From Chloroflexota bacterium (lineage in GTDB: Bacteria > Chloroflexota > Limnocylindria > Limnocylindrales > CSP1-4), in assembly GCA_013695505.1 (NCBI GenBank), contig JACDAH010000496.1, positions 1 to 7,371 of the forward strand: DNA of 7,371 nt. The letters run 5' to 3'. Each line of letters opens with the position of its first letter. The first letter of the stretch is position 1. Position numbers and translations under genes: made by a program. Under the pieces are notes generated by a model, which worked only from the letters and a program-made list of their open reading frames with translations, ran no database searches and was not told the DNA's origin. Positions 7,201-7,371 of the stretch are shown piece after piece.

Positions 7201-7371
7201 GCGATCGTGGTGCCCGAGCACAGGCGCAAGAGCAGCGGCGAGATCGTCGTCCGCAACGCCCGCCAGCACAACCTCAAAGGCGTCGACGTCGATGTCCCGC
7301 TCGGAGTCTTCACCGCAGTCACCGGCGTCTCGGGCTCCGGCAAGTCCACCCTCGTCAACGAGATTCTTTAT
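4282..7371 (+). CDS. uvrA: UvrABC excinuclease subunit A, with extra third ATP-binding module (3' end outside window)
   Basis: UvrA is the ATPase that finds bulky DNA damage and loads UvrB in nucleotide excision repair. Visible here are 1030 codons with no stop. Module 1 has Walker A GLSGSGKS (33-40), followed by [16 protein letters not shown]. The UvrB-binding region is at about 120-260, and CXXC-type zinc sites lie at C284/D287 with C308/C311, and C439/C442. Its signature is [12 protein letters not shown] (522-533) and its Walker B is [12 protein letters not shown] (544-555). Module 2 has Walker A GVSGSGKS (674-681), a complete C4 zinc finger (C773, C776, C796, C799) needed for damage recognition, signature [12 protein letters not shown] (863-874) and Walker [13 protein letters not shown] (886-897). 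Normal UvrA (about 940-970 residues) ends soon after [12 protein letters not shown] (952-963). Here the frame continues into a second copy of the inter-module linker and a third Walker A, GVSGSGKS (1015-1022). The ATG is the first start after an in-frame TAG at 4267, and [19 protein letters not shown] matches typical UvrA N-termini. Identity is certain; the full architecture is not. Confidence 0.97.
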   Translation, partial: MPQDQLVVRGAREHNLKDVTVAFPRDRLVVITGLSGSGKSSLAFDTIYAEGQRRYVESLSAYARQFLGQMEKPDVDQIDGLSPAISIDQKGASRNPRSTVGTVTEIYDYLRLLFARAGHPHCPSGHPIERQTVQQIVDQVLSLPQGTRLLVLAPLIKDRKTEGDRVFEGARRQGFVRVRVDGEMVDIAEAPTLDKYKRHSIEVVVDRVIVRHADAPEGAELAADGRPIDPETGAVMPDPDASRLADSIETALRLGEGQVLIAPAPKDDEPPSFEERRYSERFTCPYDGFTMDELEPRNFSFNSPHGACPACAGLGTRLEIDPDLVIPDKSKSLQAGALVPWAKMPNDASWRLKILEAICASHGWDVKKPVRDLPPEAIEYILRARKDEKVLVRYRHERGENTYKATFEGIITNLERRYRETDSEYIKTELEKYMVTRPCPTCKGKRLKPEVLAVKVDDLDISTIATRSITDALDWIAALPPKLSDRERTIAVQVLKEITARLGFLVDVGLDYLTLDRASVTLSGGEAQRIRLATQIGTTLMGVLYILDEPSIGLHQKDNAKLIATLTRLRDLGNTVLVVEHDEETIRTADWVVDIGPGAGELGGEIISNGTLETLLAEPRSITGAFLRGERKVEVPEKRRKGSLKKLVVKGAREHNLRDVDFTVPLGTFTAITGVSGSGKSTLVTDVLYRALARELNGSREVVGAYDTLKGAEHIDKIIEIDQSPIGRTPRSNPATYTGLFGPIRELFAGVPEARVRGYLPGRFSFNVKGGRCENCKGDGILKIEMQFLPDVYVTCEVCKGKRYNREALEIHYKGKSISDVLEMTIAEANDFFAPVPTVHAKLQTLYDVGLGYVHLGQPATTLSGGEAQRVKLATELSKRATGRTLYVLDEPTTGLHFADVEKLLEVLHRLVDGGNTVLVIEHNLDVIKTADWIVDLGPAGGARGGRIIAEGTPEKVAATPGSATGEFLSGERAIVVPEHRRKSSGEIVVRNARQHNLKGVDVDVPLGVFTAVTGVSGSGKSTLVNEILY
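6148..6348 (+). repeat. Coding repeat copy 1: linker plus Walker A of UvrA module 2
   Basis: Residues 623-689 of UvrA run from TGAFLRGER through VPEKRRK and GAREHNL to the Walker [12 protein letters not shown] and VLY. This is the normal junction between the two ATP-binding modules and is the first of two related copies; the second is at 7174-7371, 342 residues further on. Confidence 0.85.
7174..7371 (+). repeat. Coding repeat copy 2: start of an extra third UvrA ATP-binding module
   Basis: Residues 965-1030 ([47 protein letters not shown]) align with residues 623-689 with a single one-residue gap. By hand count 44 of 66 aligned positions are identical. Walker A reads GVSGSGKST, as in module 2, not GLSGSGKSS as in module 1, so it looks like a copy of the second module. 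The window ends inside it. Confidence 0.85.

Noticed and set aside
6376..7269. Minus-strand open frame of 297 codons inside uvrA
   Set aside because: It is antisense to module 2 of UvrA, whose motifs are intact, and it has no recognisable features of its own.
7174..7371. Assembly duplication as the source of the third UvrA module
   Set aside because: The two copies differ at about a third of amino acid positions, carry a one-residue length difference and many synonymous changes, so this is not a duplicated read segment. A misjoin to a different uvrA-like gene cannot be fully excluded and is listed as a refutation test.
1..7371. CRISPR arrays, tRNA or rRNA genes, insertion sequences, toxin-antitoxin or phage genes
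   Set aside because: No regularly spaced repeats, tRNA cloverleaf, rRNA-like stretches, transposase motifs or terminal inverted repeats were seen on either strand.

Overview
This window is high-GC bacterial DNA. The NNC/NNG-rich codon use, dense gene packing, a leaderless-looking promoter and a CGAAC-N4-GTTCG-like operator point to a high-GC lineage such as Actinomycetota or Chloroflexota. I lean weakly towards a Chloroflexota (Limnocylindria-like) genome. No marker in the window settles this.

Layout. (1) Positions 2-445, plus strand: the 3' part of a gene for a small, probably exported protein of unknown function. A hairpin at 473-489 separates it from a convergent minus-strand block. (2) Minus strand, in transcription order: a membrane sensor histidine kinase with a predicted outside PDZ-like domain (3728-1914), a NarL/FixJ-type response regulator joined to it by an ATGA overlap (1917-1216), and, after a 149-base gap holding short repeats, an ECF-type sigma factor (1066-515). 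Together they look like a signalling module: membrane sensor, DNA-binding regulator and perhaps an alternative sigma factor. (3) Positions 3729-3882: a divergent intergenic region with a tandem repeat at the kinase start, a palindrome and a possible promoter. (4) Positions 3883-4191, plus strand: a small membrane protein resembling DUF5658. (5) Positions 4192-4281: a compact control region with a likely LexA (SOS) operator and a -10 box so close to the ATG that the mRNA may be leaderless. (6) Positions 4282 to the window end, plus strand: uvrA, the DNA-damage recognition ATPase of nucleotide excision repair, still open at the edge.

The most notable point is that the uvrA frame does not stop where UvrA normally ends. 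After two complete nucleotide-binding modules it runs, in frame, into a third copy of the linker and Walker A segment that begins the second module. This predicts a UvrA with three (or more) ATP-binding modules. The two copies are clearly diverged, which argues against a simple assembly duplication. The end of the gene lies outside the window.
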